A stretch of DNA of 64,000 nt from Ziziphus jujuba (lineage: Eukaryota; Streptophyta; Magnoliopsida; Rosales; Rhamnaceae). The number at the start of each line of letters is the position of its first letter. Position 1 is the first letter of the stretch. Both the position numbers and the translations under genes were made by a program. Where the stretch lies: contig NC_083379.1 of the NCBI RefSeq assembly GCF_031755915.1, positions 13,253,501-13,317,500 of the forward strand. The letters run 5' to 3'. Below, in pieces: positions 36,919-48,194 of the stretch. Below the pieces are notes generated by a model. It was not told the origin of the DNA, made no database searches, and was given only the letters and a program-made list of their open reading frames with translations.

Positions 36919-37761
36919 TTACATTCCGCAAATTTGATTCATAGGCAAACAAAAATTATCCTCTGCCGGAAAATTAGAGCAACTAATTTCCTTGCTGTAC
37001 TCTTGCATGAGAAAATTAAATTCTGACCCCAAATCTGAATTAGTAGTCTCCAGATCAGCTCCCAAAAGATTATTCCAATATTGATAACCATCATCATAGT
37101 CAATAATACCAACGGTATTTCCAACAACATCATCAATGATGTGATTGCAATTGGAAAGTGAGTGCGATGCCGCCATTGTTGTTGAATTATTGTCTGAGAA
37201 CTCCGTGGGAAGAGGAGGAAGATCAGTAGCGAGAGGGATAGAGTGTTGGAGTTGGTCGAATTGGTCTACCATTACCATATTATTACAACAATTGTTTGTC
37301 ATAAGGTCAGGGTTATTCATATCAATCTCATCAAAGCCATAAATGGGTCCCACACAAGTAAGTTGATTATCATCATCATCAGCCTGATCGATTTGATAAT
37401 CCAAAGTTTGAATCTTGGCCTCCAAGCAATTTGATAAACTCATGAAAGACTCCTTGGATAGGTTTTCTAGATTCCCATCCCACATTATTCCATTAGAACA
37501 GGGGTTGAAGCTGTTCTTCTCATCAGCGGCTGCTTTCACTTTGGTTTTGGCTTTTTTCTTAGTAGCTTGAACAGTATGATTGTACTTCAAGATTGTGGCT
37601 TTGACCTTGTTTACATCCTCTGGCCAGGTTTCCATGTAGCCATTAGCATCCAAACAGATCACACAGACCTCTGCACCACACAATGCAGCAAGCTCCGCAG
37701 CTTTCTTCTTCAAAGTTGATTTTCGATTTGCAAATTTGTTTTTCGGAAACCCCATTATCAC
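36919..37761 (-). CDS. Type I MADS-box protein (M-beta-like), MADS domain shortened
   Basis: A single-exon 280-aa minus-strand frame. The N-terminus MIMGFPKNKFANRKSTLKKK runs into AAELAALCGAEVCVICLDA, then ETWPEDVNKVKATILKYNHTV. The LCGxxVCVI core and the WPED..KVKATILKYN stretch point to a plant type I MADS transcription factor, nearest in my judgement to M-beta. Compared with the usual RKxTFKKRxxGLxKKxxELxxLC, about seven residues between the two lysine clusters are missing. That part of the DNA-contacting helix is therefore shortened. Residues 70-85 are lysine-rich. The rest is acidic and Asn-rich, ending MNQICGM, with no K-box, as expected for type I. A TATATATA lies upstream on its strand. 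Type I genes typically act in gametophyte or endosperm; the short domain could mean a decaying copy. Confidence 0.75.
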   Translation of the reverse strand: MIMGFPKNKFANRKSTLKKKAAELAALCGAEVCVICLDANGYMETWPEDVNKVKATILKYNHTVQATKKKAKTKVKAAADEKNSFNPCSNGIMWDGNLENLSKESFMSLSNCLEAKIQTLDYQIDQADDDDNQLTCVGPIYGFDEIDMNNPDLMTNNCCNNMVMVDQFDQLQHSIPLATDLPPLPTEFSDNNSTTMAASHSLSNCNHIIDDVVGNTVGIIDYDDGYQYWNNLLGADLETTNSDLGSEFNFLMQEYSKEISCSNFPAEDNFCLPMNQICGM

Positions 37762-37816
37762 CTTTCCTCTTCCGTAGCTTTCTATTTCCCTCTTTACTCC
37801 TGCCCTAACTTGTTTC

Positions 37817-37822
37817 TATATA

Positions 37823-37824
<2 letters not shown>
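37817..37824 (-). promoter_or_regulatory. TATA-like box of the MADS gene
   Basis: TATATATA lies about 56 bp upstream of the minus-strand start codon, beside a TG/CA microsatellite (37827-37853). Confidence 0.35.

Positions 37825-37826
<2 letters not shown>

Positions 37827-37853
<27 letters not shown>
37827..37853. repeat. (TG)n microsatellite
   Basis: About 13 TG units lie in the promoter-proximal region of the MADS gene. Confidence 0.9.
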
Positions 37854-37861
37854 TTTAGCGG

Positions 37862-40500
37862 ATAGATTTACCTAGAGTGAGTCGGTGGTGGAAATTATGT
37901 GGTATTACCGTCATGCCCCAACTCTTTTGGAAAGATTAAAAACCAATTGTGCACCCCCCAACAGTCTTAACACTAAAGAAATATCTGGACTTTGTCAGAT
38001 AACCCACAACGCATTCTCAAATAATGTATTTCGGGTAAGTTGCGAAAAATCTATTTCACATTTAGGTGTCATAATTTGTCTCCCAAAAAAAAAAGAAAAT
38101 AGGTGTCACAGTAAATATTAAAACTTTATTTTATTCTTCTCTTTATACGACAAATTATATTGAAAAATGTTATTTTGCTAACTATTTCTATATATGGTTT
38201 TCTTTAAAAATGTAAATTTAGTTGTTCTATTTTAGTTTTAGCATCACAAAAACCATTGCATAATAAAATTATATATTTTCCTCTTCTGTCTGAAGACAAA
38301 AAAAAAAAAAAAGCTCATAAGAGTAAAATATAATTTTTATAATTCAATTTAGTTTATGTTTATACTCAAAACAAAAAAATTTAGTTAATGTTTGTAACTT
38401 CATACTTTCAAATTCTATTTTTGTACGAGAAAAAAAAAAGTTAATTTGGTTGAACGATTAAAAAAAAAAAGAAATAAAGAAAAGAAAAAAAAATACTAAA
38501 AATAAGTACAAAAAATAGATAAATAAAATTGTTCAATTGTTAGAACCCATGACACCCATTACTCCACTTAATATTCTATATTTTTTTTTTATTCACATAG
38601 TTTTTTACTAAAATTTTCAACTTCCGAATTCTTAGTTCACTAATTTTATTTTTCTTTTATATCAGGATTTCTTATATAGTGTAATTTTTTCCATCCAAAT
38701 TTAATATTGATGGATTCAATAAGGTATAATGCAAAATTCTTAAAAGTTTTTTTTTTTTTGTTTAGTTGACATTTTATATAATTGAGGTAAGAATAACAAT
38801 TTATCTCACACAATCTGAAAATTAAGGTACACCGTCTCTAAAAAGATAGTTTTTTTCTCGATAAATCAAGGTTATGGAACGGATTCGGAATAAAATTTTA
38901 TATCTCGAATGGGGTCGAGACAAGGCCAAAGAATAAAAACCCCACCTTGAATTTGGCCCGGTCTATATTATTTTTTTTTTAATTTCTAATTTAACCAATT
39001 ATTAAATAAATAAATATAAATATATAACTTTATCATGTGTGTACCTTTATAAATTTTATATTTATGTATTTGAAATTTTGAAGCATTGCATTGTATTTTT
39101 TAAATATATATTTTATTATATTTATGTATGACTATATTATATTTTATTGTATTTTTATTGCATTTTAGATACGTTATTCACACTTTATTACAAAAAAAAT
39201 TATTTGTATATAAATTTTTAAAAATACAAATATAAAAATTATATCATATAGATGGGTCGAATTAGGGACATTTTTGCCGATTAAGCCTTTTTAAGCCTCA
39301 ACTATCTCTCTCCGCAGCCACAATTCTCTCATCCAAGAAAACTGATGCTAAACTTTTTTTCTTTCAAATATTGAAATACAAAAAGGTCTGCACTTATGCT
39401 ATAAGGATTTTTTTCCCCCCTTCCCTTCTATTTCTCTCTTCCAATAAAGTAAAGGATATAGATTTAAAAAAAAAAAAAAAGTCCATAATTTTATAGATTT
39501 TAATTTCTAAATAGGAAAGCCCATTGTACAATTGCCAAATAAACACATTATTATGTTTTAGCAAAGTTCCAAAGTCTTCATGATCAATTCTATGAAAATA
39601 TATATTTATATATAATCCGTTTATAGTATATACGTTCATCAATTTTTATCATACAGATCTTAATTAATCATTGTTAATACTATCACACAAAAATAAATAT
39701 TGATAATGGTACCATAACATGATACGGATCGTTTCTATTGTGGTGCGGACCATCTCTATACCGTAAAATTTCTTTATATATATATATATATATGGGGTAG
39801 AAAATGAAGATGACTTCAACCATGGTATGTGTTCCATTAACGGTTCAAACCACTGAGGAAATGGTGAGTGATATGGTCCAGGCGAAGGCACAAGGTGCTG
39901 ATTAGTTAAGGTCAGGATGGATTGCATTGAGAAATTTCTGCCTTACGAAGACCTCGAAATCATCTTGAGAAATAAAGCCATTGCCTCTTATCGTGTATAG
40001 GTATTGTGTACGCATTAATTTGCATATATATATATATATATATATATACATACTAGAGGAGATTAAAATCTATAAAATCATGGTGCTCTTTTTTTTACAT
40101 ATAACCTTTATTTTACTAGAAGAGAGAAATAGAAAGTATTAAAAACAAAAGAAAAAAAATAAAATAAAAGGTGCAATTTTCAGTATTTGAAGAAAAAAGT
40201 GCAATAACATTTTTCTTGAATGGAAGAATTTGGGGCCGAGGAGAGAGATGATTGATTGGGGCTTAACTAAAAGCCTATTTGGATAAACTTGTATTTAAAA
40301 GATAATATTAATTAAAGATTAAAATTATTTTTTTTGATAGAAAAAAGATTAAAATTATTTTATCCTAGTAAAAAGAGAGGTCGTGATGATATCATCTACA
40401 TCCGTACCGCTTCTCGTGGAAAAGGTCAAAAATCGTCTAGGATTGAGATTAATTGTGAAAGAACTTTGTCATAAACTTTTATGTGAAAAAACGCATCAGA
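37862..40500. other. AT-rich intergenic DNA between MADS gene and FB6
   Basis: No gene recognised. It holds poly(A)/poly(T) runs and AT runs at about 39775-39792 and 40025-40048. A less AT-rich patch (38870-38970) contains CGGATTCGG and GGGTCGAGAC and may be an old transposon fragment, but its edges are not visible. Confidence 0.55.
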
Positions 40501-40502
40501 CA

Positions 40503-40511
40503 TATATATAA
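40503..40511 (+). promoter_or_regulatory. TATA-like box of FB6
   Basis: TATATATAA lies about 135 bp upstream of the chosen start codon. An upstream ATG at 40529 would then fall near the expected transcript start. Confidence 0.4.
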
Positions 40512-40642
40512 CATACACAAATACATAATTGTATGTACAAACTCAAAGACCTAAAATTTATATAAAACAAACTCAAAGGGCTAAAGTGAAAAAGCATCCT
40601 CTTTCTTCCTCTTCTTCGTACCGTACAGGAAAGAAAACAGAG

Positions 40643-41857
40643 ATGAATTCGTCGTTGAGAAACAGAAGCATATCCCAATCAAGCCCAATAACGGAATGGT
40701 CCACCCTCGGAACCGATATATTGCGAGAGATTACGAAGCGCTTGGACGACACCACTCGCCCAGAGATTCTCCGATTACGCGCCGTCTGCAAAGGTTGGCG
40801 TTCCTCAATCCCTTTCCCACCCATTCCCAACAACGTCTTCAAACGTGCTAGCTTGCCTCTCGAAATTCCCTTTCTAGCCTTGAAAGGCTTCAAAGGTAAA
40901 CAAGGCCACCTATTACTCAAACAAGACACCATTTATTCTCTCGAACCCTTGGTCAAGATTCACAGTGGTCGGGAGGTTACTAGCAACTGGTTTGTCAAGA
41001 TCGAAGAGACCGATGATTCTGGGAAGGTTATTCTCAAAGACCCACTTTCCAGAATGACCATTAAGGATTTGGGGAATACCACTGGTCTTCCCAAAGTCAT
41101 CAATCTATTGGATTATAGAGTGAGAGATGTAGGCAAAGAGTACCATTTTGAATTTGTACTAGGCAAAAACCCACCTGTAGAATTTACCAAGTTGAAGAAA
41201 GTTGTTGTGGGTAAGGATAAAAACGGTGAATATGTTGTCATGGTTCTCCATATCAATGGAAAATTGGCAGTATGGAAGATGGGCGAAGATAGATGGGTAG
41301 AAATAGATAATGGGTCTCATTACAAAGATATTATTTATCACAAAGGGAGGTTTTACGCTGTAGATCGTAGGACATGGGTTATAGCTGTTGATTGTTCTTC
41401 ATTGGAGATTACACAAGTTGCTCTAGATGCTTGTAAATTTGGGGATGTGTATCTCCGAGAATATGTAATCTACTTGGTGAAGTCAGGGGATGATTTGTAT
41501 TTGGTTAATAAGTATGGGTCTCAGTTCAAGAATACTTTCAAACTTAAAGAAAAGTCAGGCATGTGGGTCAGTAACTTCAGTTCTTGGAATTGGTTGGTGG
41601 ATCGGATAATGTTTGTGGGATCATGGCATTGTTCTTACTCTTTTTCGGCTAGAGAATTTCCCGGATGCAAGGAGAACTGTATTTATTACAGGGATGATTG
41701 TTTCATTAGTGGAGATAGGGATATGGATGGTTACCCAGGCAGTGCTGCTGGCGTGTATGACTTTTCGGACTACACTGCTCGGCCCCTAAAATCTCTTTCG
41801 GGCTATTCTCAACTTTTCTGGCCTCCCCCACATTGGCTAAAGCAAACACCAAGTTAA
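40643..41857 (+). CDS. FB6: intact F-box/DUF295 (SKIP23-like) protein, 404 aa
   Basis: The frame is open from 40529, but I place the start at 40643 (ATGAATTCG). FB7 begins with the same MNSSL, and the 38 extra codons upstream are low-complexity and unlike the other copies. The F-box begins at W19 (WSTLGTDILREITKRLDD) and continues to LRAVCKGWRSSIPF. DUF295 includes GHLLLKQDTIYSLEP, WFVKIEETDDSGKVILKDPLSRMT, LLDYRVRDVGKEYHFEFV, GKLAVWKMGEDRWVEIDNG, DIIYHKGRFYAVD, DCSSLEITQV, CKENCIYYRDDCF and the terminus LFWPPPHWLKQTPS. There are no frame breaks. It probably recruits SKP1 as part of an SCF ligase; its target is unknown. A donor-like GTATGA lies three bases after the stop. Confidence 0.92.
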   Translation: MNSSLRNRSISQSSPITEWSTLGTDILREITKRLDDTTRPEILRLRAVCKGWRSSIPFPPIPNNVFKRASLPLEIPFLALKGFKGKQGHLLLKQDTIYSLEPLVKIHSGREVTSNWFVKIEETDDSGKVILKDPLSRMTIKDLGNTTGLPKVINLLDYRVRDVGKEYHFEFVLGKNPPVEFTKLKKVVVGKDKNGEYVVMVLHINGKLAVWKMGEDRWVEIDNGSHYKDIIYHKGRFYAVDRRTWVIAVDCSSLEITQVALDACKFGDVYLREYVIYLVKSGDDLYLVNKYGSQFKNTFKLKEKSGMWVSNFSSWNWLVDRIMFVGSWHCSYSFSAREFPGCKENCIYYRDDCFISGDRDMDGYPGSAAGVYDFSDYTARPLKSLSGYSQLFWPPPHWLKQTPS

Positions 41858-41860
41858 AAA

Positions 41861-43667
41861 GTATGACTACTCAGCATAATAACTTCCTTTTAAGTTTTGG
41901 CTGTTCAATGCATCAATCTCTATACACCCTTGTGAATCTTTTGTAAAATTTAAACTTGACAGTAGATTGGTTGCACTTCGGTTAATTTATGCTGTTTGAG
42001 ATTCTAATATGAGTTGGTAATACAATAGCTAATTATAGATTTATAAGAACAATAAATCGCATGGCATTATTTTATTTTAATCAAGTATGTCGAGGGATTC
42101 TTTGAATTGAAGACGTACTTTTCTGAGTTTTCTGAATGGTTTTTGCTTTTCTGTTTTTTGTGTGTTTTGATGTAATCTGGTCTAATCTATCTTCAGATCC
42201 TGTCGTTTGCTTGCTGGTTAGCTGTTCATTATATGTCATGCCTGTCTTCATGTATCTATAAATTATGTGTCTAATGTAAGTATGCCTTTGTCTATACGCA
42301 TGTATATTTTTGTCTATATGCATGTATATTTTATATTTCAACCGCTGATTGTGTGTATCGTTCTAGCTAATTAGGTTGTAAAGCATAGCATAATGGTTTT
42401 CCCAAAAGAAAGGTTATAACCGATCTTGAAATCTCTTTAAATTCATTGCTTCTCTACATGTCTCAAGGGTGATGTTTATAGCCTTATGGACACCTTGCCT
42501 CTTTTAGATTTCTTCATGTTTTGGATAAGAATGTTGTTATATAAGGACAAGGATTATAGCTTCTCTGATGTCGATTAAATGGCAATAGTGTTTTTTTTTT
42601 TTTTTGGTGGTAAGTCAGCAATAGTGCTTATAAGTTGCATAATCTGATCTGTTTTAATTATCGTTTTAGTGGTTTAGATTGTTCATGGAATTAATCATTA
42701 GCTTGTTTGAGCCCCTTTGGTAATAGGGGTATTGATTATTGACCCCAGAAGCGGACTCAATTAAAGATCTTTGGTAAATCAACAACAATCACGAACTAGA
42801 TTATGGTATAAGTACCTCTTGAATGATAACAACTTTAAGAAACAAGTTTTGAGCACTTTAAGATTTCTGGCAGTAGGTCTTAATGAAGTTCAATAAATCT
42901 CTGTTTTCGTACTTCAGTGGGCTTAGCATTATTCTCTATTGTATGATAATGTCCAGGTACGGACACATATGCACATACCTACTTTAGCTTTTAGATGTTT
43001 TACACTCTGTTTAATTATTCAGTTTCTAAGGATTTTGTTGCCATATGGGAGAATCTCAAATAATGGATACACTTGTCCTTAGTGCAAATATATACTGATA
43101 TACATAGTCATGCGTGCATTCTTTCAACATTTGTATTATGTCTCTATTTCACTCTCAAATTCACATGTCTTATTGCTAAATTTTGAAGAGGGTCACCTTA
43201 TTGAACAATCCTTGATGCTTTTAGTGAGAGTATACTGAATATTAGCGGAAGCTTACAAAATTAGTAGGGCTGTCTTGTGATTCTGATAGTTCTGCAAAAT
43301 TTAATTTTGTATTTGCTGTTAAAAAAAAAAAAAAAAAAAAATCCATATCTCTACTGCTGAACCACTTTACTGTGTCTGGGGATTACTTTTTCAGTTCATG
43401 CAATAGATTGAAGTGTCAGAGTAAACCAATTTTGCATCATATAATTCTAATTTTGTGGATTCTCATCACTATATAGGTGAGTTTTATGCCTTAAACTCAA
43501 TGATTTCATATGAACGTAGTAAAATTTGCCTTAACATTTCCACAGTGCTTGTATTTTGCTTAAAATATTTGCATAATTATTATTATAAATATATATCTTT
43601 GCATATGTAATTTTTCTTGTGGTCCCTGTTTCTGTATAATATTTGATAACCTGAATTTATTTTACAG
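41861..43667 (+). other. FB6 predicted 3'-UTR intron
   Basis: Donor GTATGACT at 41861 (three bases after TAA) pairs with acceptor TTTATTTTACAG ending at 43667. The length is 1807 bp, the shortest of the set. It is collinear with parts of the FB4, FB5 and FB7 introns, for example GGATAAGAATGTT, TTAATGAAGTTCAATAA and GCTAAATTTTGAA. Confidence 0.55.
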
Positions 43668-43960
43668 GTGATCTCTGGAGAGATTTATGGCATATGCACT
43701 GATCAATTTTAACCATCTGAACAGCATGCTTGTCCAAAATGTTTGATCAACAGTGACTATCTGTTATGTGGACTTTTGACTTTTGACTTGGTAGCTTTTG
43801 TCTATATTTTGTAAAACATTTACTCGTGGAAATTGTGGGTAGGTTAATTTTCTTGATGGTTTCTGTGTACCTGAGAGAGGGAGAGGCACTTTCTCTAAAA
43901 ACAAACTAATAGCCATTAACTTAATTAGAATTCATAATTCGGCTGTATAGGATACAGTAC
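43668..43960 (+). other. FB6 conserved 3' untranslated exon
   Basis: It starts GTGATCTCTGGAGAGATTTA followed by TGGCATATGCA, nearly the same as the FB7 copy at 60640. Confidence 0.55.
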
Positions 43961-45557
43961 GGCTCTGTACCATGGACAAAATGGAGTAGAACCGTGGAAT
44001 TTTTCTATTAAATTAATTAATTAAACAAAGTAAATGAAAATTAAAAAATAAATAAATAAATAAAACAAAAACTACATAAAATAAATATGTAGAACCTCAC
44101 CTCGATCTTATAGATTATTTTTTTTATTATTATTTTTTTAAAATATAGATTTTGTTATTATTTGGTATCTTTGTGAACTTATAAAAACTCCACAAATTAA
44201 CTTTTGTATCACTGGTTTTTTATTTTTTTATTTTTTTGTTTTATCTAATTTCTATCACTTTTGAATGGATTTAGATGAGTCCCTAATTTTTTTTTTCACA
44301 GAAAAAACATGAGTAAAAAAAGATACAAAATTATATAAATATATATATATATATATATTTGAGCTAAAAAACAAAAAGGCATGAGTACAATAAATCCAAA
44401 AGAAAAGAGTGAATATAAAAATTAAAACAAACAAAATCCTTAATTAATTTGACACGGAATGTGACTCAGTACTCATCAAAATGGGATGCTAACAGTACTT
44501 AATTAATTAAAGATTCTGTTTGTTTTGATTGTATAATCAATCACAACAAAATCATTTGAATGAAATAAGAATAATAATATTAATTGTTTACTTTTCCGAA
44601 AAATGTTTTGGTTTTTCCAAATTAAAAACCATTTTTCATTCGCACTAATCCCTACACCACAAAAAGAACAAATTATTTATAATCATTTTGACAGTCGCCT
44701 TTTCTCGTACTCTCGAAGTAGAGCTGCTCAATTGCTGGATACACAAAATTTCTCGACATGATCTTTATCTAACTAAGCAATACAATAATTAAAACCCAAT
44801 TAAAATCTTTCAATTTGTTTTTTTTTTTTTTTTTTTTTTGGTAAACTAAATCTTCAATTTTCTTAATTTTTATTTTTAGTTTTCACTCAACTTGAATCTT
44901 CAAATTAAAATGGCCACAACCTAAAATTTTGAAGAGCCTCAATCTTGTACAAATAAAACCTACAGAACATATATAAAGACTAGAAGAAAACGAAAGGCCT
45001 CCATCATCATAAAAGATAAAAATAAAAAATAAGTTTCACTTTCATTTTAGTATATGTGATATTAAAGGGTTTTGCGATCTAAATCTCAATTTTCAAAGTA
45101 GCAGTTTAATTACTTAAAATTTTCATTTGTTGTAAATTAATTCAATCTCCAATTTAACCAAATAAATTGGTTACAATCTCCTCCACCCACATGATTATTA
45201 TCTTCTATTTCTTTACATATTTTATTTCTTTCAAATATATTTTGAGAACAAGTTTTTTACTACCGCAACAAATTGAAAAACTAAAGATTTAAATAGTTAT
45301 TTTTGAAAATTTTAAATTGCAAAATCTTATAAATTAAGATATTAAATTGTAATTAACCTTAAAAATAAATAAATAAATTCTACTCCTTTTAGCTAAAAGA
45401 ATAAACCTTAAAAAATAAAAGAATAAACCCTAAATAAAAGAGGATCTAATGCATTAACGATATCGAAAGCTTTCTATAAGACTATAACCGGTGCTATTAG
45501 ATACCCAATCAGTAAAGCTTAGCAAAAAATTTTCTACTCCTTCAAGGAAACCTAAAG
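43960..45557. other. AT-rich intergenic DNA upstream of FB7
   Basis: No gene seen. It has AAAT and AT runs (about 44050, 44336-44360) and poly(T) at about 44815-44839. No convincing TATA box was located for FB7. Confidence 0.55.
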
Positions 45558-46777
45558 ATGAATTCGTCGTTGGGAAAAAGAAAAAGAGAAAGATGGAGTA
45601 GTACTGGCAGCAAATCAACCCCATCACAATGGTCCAACCTCGGCGCAGATATCTTGGAGGAGATTACAAGGCACCTCCCTACTCCCACATATATCCACGG
45701 TTTACGCGCCGTTTACAAAGGCTGGCGTTCCTCAATCCCACCCAATCCCAAAAACGACGTCGTCCTCAAGCATGCTAGGTTGCCTCTCATATTTCCATTT
45801 ACAGTATTCAAAAACTTCGAAGCTGGATGCCACTACTTATTGCTCAAAGAAAGCACCATCTATTGTCTCCAACCCATCAAGGTTCGTGGTCGAATAGGCC
45901 AAAGGTTGCTAGGCGCTGGTTTGTTAAGATTGAAGAGACTGAGTCAGGTAAAGTCTATCTCAGAGACCCACTTTCACTTTCAAGAATGACAATCAAGAAT
46001 TTGAAAATTTTCACTCGTTTTCCCAAGGTCATCAACCTGTTTGATTATAGAGTGAGAGAGATAGGCAAAGAGTACCGTCTTCAATATGTAAGAGGAGAAA
46101 GCCAATTACTTAGAGAAGAAGTTATTGTCTTTAAGAAAGTTGTTTTGGGTCATAACAAAGATGGTCAATTTGTTGCCATGGCTCTCCATATCAATGGAAA
46201 ATTGTTAGTGTGGAAGATGGGTGAGGATAGATGGGTGGGAATAGATGATGGGTTTCAATATTACAAAGATATTGCTTATCACAAAGGTAGGTTTTATGTT
46301 GTGGATGATACGAGACGGATTATAGCTGTTGATTGTTCTTCCTTGGAGATTACTCAGGTTGCTCCTTCCGCTCCCCAAGATGCCCATCGTACGTTTACCT
46401 ACTTGGTGAAGTCACAGGATGATTTGTATTTGATTTATAGGTATGGCTGTTCCTGCTTGAATGTTTTCAAACTTGATGAAGAGCTAGGCAAATGGGACTC
46501 TAATGGGTCGTGGTTGAGCGATTGGGTAATGTTTGTGGGAGATGGTGGATTTTCGTGCTCGTTTTTGGCTGCAGAATTTGGAAGACGCAAGGGAAACCGC
46601 ATTTATATTAGGGATTCTTGCTTTACTAGTGTTAAAACCGATGGCAAGTTTGAGTATAACGAAGCTTTGTCCCTAAAACGTTTGTCACTCTATTCTAAAT
46701 TTTTCTGGCCTCCCCCAACTTGGCTCAAGCAAACAGACCAAGCTCTTGAGATCAGTGAAAGAACTGGGAGAGATTAG
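45558..46777 (+). pseudogene. FB7: F-box/DUF295 gene with a single frameshift
   Basis: It starts MNSSLGKRKRERW, with KRKR a basic patch; the F-box begins at W25 (WSNLGADILEEITRHL) and runs to LRAVYKGWRSSIPP. The first frame carries LLLKESTIYCLQPIKVRGRIG and then becomes unlike the family. The second frame takes over with WFVKIEETESGKVYLRDPLS and runs to the end (46777). It includes LFDYRVREIGKEYRLQYV, GKLLVWKMGEDRWVGIDDG, DIAYHKGRFYVVDD, DCSSLEITQVAP and FFWPPPTWLKQ, plus a C-terminal extension of about 14 residues. One base lost (or two gained) between about 45880 and 45915 explains the break. Everything else is intact, so this is either a very young pseudogene or a sequencing error in a real gene. 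GTATTT follows the stop directly. Confidence 0.75.
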
Positions 46778-47038
46778 GTATTTATTATTATTATTAGTAT
46801 TTTTGGGTAAATAGGGAATAAGTACTTTTGTTTGTGCATCTTTGAGCCAATGATTTTTGCTTTTTTAAATCTCTGAAACCTCAAACAATATATTTTCAGT
46901 TTTATGTATGTTTTCTTTTGTGTAATATCTAATGTAATTTAGATTGAATACATGTCCTTTCTTTGTGGCTTAGCTATACTTATCTATGCATGTAATTTAT
47001 TTATGTATGCCTTTGGTATATATGTGAATAGTCGTATA

Positions 47039-47043
47039 GTTTG
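47039..47043. repeat. Target site duplication, left (GTTTG)
   Basis: GTTTG immediately precedes the TGTAACA of the 5' LTR and is repeated exactly at 56494-56498. Confidence 0.95.
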
Positions 47044-47083
47044 TGTAACACCCCGTCCCAAATCGCACCGGAATCCGTGCACG

Positions 47084-47164
47084 TTGACCGAGGTTGACCG
47101 TTGACCGTTGACCGAAGGGGGTCAAAAGTTGACTTTTTGACTCGGTGAGCATTTTGAGTTGACT
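47084..47164 (+). promoter_or_regulatory. W-box (TTGACY) cluster at LTR 5' end
   Basis: TTGACC occurs at 47084, 47094, 47101 and 47108, and TTGACT at 47129, 47137 and 47159: seven cores in 81 bp. TTGACY is the binding core for plant WRKY factors. The same cluster occurs in L2 (about 5177-5260) and L4 (with one unit fewer), and in antisense in L5. Confidence 0.5.
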
Positions 47165-47473
47165 AGGGTACCGTGGCGAAGTGCACGATGCCACGAGTTC
47201 GTAGACTGGTAGCACGTCGAAAACGGAGCTACGGTTTGAAAGTTATGGACGAAACAAGTTGCGGTCCAAACTGTCCAAGGGGTGCCGGAGTTGACTTTTT
47301 GTTTATGGGGAATTGAGCTTTGAATCATGCATGGTTGTGAAGTGCTCGTCGATACGAGTTCACAGACTAGCGGCACGCTCAAAACGGACATCCGGTTAAA
47401 AAGTTATGGACGTTTGAAGTTTACCGGATACCGTATTATTTTAATGTTTTTGGGTCGGTGAACAGTGAAATGC

Positions 47474-47502
47474 CACGTGTCAGCTTCTGATTGGTCCACG
47501 TG
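47474..47502 (+). promoter_or_regulatory. Paired G-boxes flanking a CCAAT box in the LTR
   Basis: CACGTG at 47474-47479 and 47497-47502 flank ATTGG (inverted CCAAT) at 47490-47494. The same arrangement is at 53925-53953 in the 3' LTR. L2 keeps both G-boxes (5567, 5590) but lost the CCAAT core. L1 keeps one G-box (349). G-boxes bind bZIP/bHLH factors. Function is inferred. Confidence 0.45.
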
Positions 47503-47544
47503 GCATAAACAGTGTCACGCAGGGTTTTTATTTGTTAAAACTCT

Positions 47545-47597
47545 CGGGGAAGAGAGGGAAAGAGAGAGAGGAGAGAGAAAGAGAGAGAGAGAGAGAG
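47545..47597. repeat. Purine (GA)n tract of the LTR
   Basis: A GAGAGAAAGAGAG-type tract, present in every LTR copy at the same position (424-470, 5641-5693, 53997-54057) with differing lengths. It is the main length-variable site between otherwise similar LTRs. Confidence 0.8.
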
Positions 47598-48194
47598 TCA
47601 CCGGCCGCCGGTCATTTTCACGTTTTCCGGCCTAGTTACTGTACACATGCCGGCCATCCAGATTGCCCACCTCATTTCCGGCAAAACCTCCAAATTTCAC
47701 GGCGAACGGCCGCCGGACGCGCCCGGATCGGACGTCCGAAGTTTGGCGGCGATTTTTCCCCCTCCACCGCCGGCCACCGCGAATCGGCACTATTCCGGCC
47801 GATCTACATTACACGCGCCGTACACCTATCATCCTCTCCTCAAGTCCAGCCTACCCACCAAAAATCACGGCCATTGGACCACCGACGCGCCGGGATCGGA
47901 GCGTTTTCCGGCGAGGGGTCGGAAATCTTCAAACGGTGATTTCTCCACCGTCCGACCTCCGTTTTGCTCACTGCCGGTCCCGTTGGGTTGCTCTCCTCAA
48001 CGGCCAGCTCCAGTCCGCTGTGTTCGACCTCCTGAACCTGAATCCGGCATCCGTTTCCGCCAATTCGCGACAGTTTGGGAGAATTGCGAAGCCGAAACCC
48101 GAAAAGCTTCCCGACGAAATTCAAACCCCGTCGGGTACGATCATCGAAAATTAAGACCGGATCTGTGATTAGCATCGCTCGAGCTTCGATTCGG

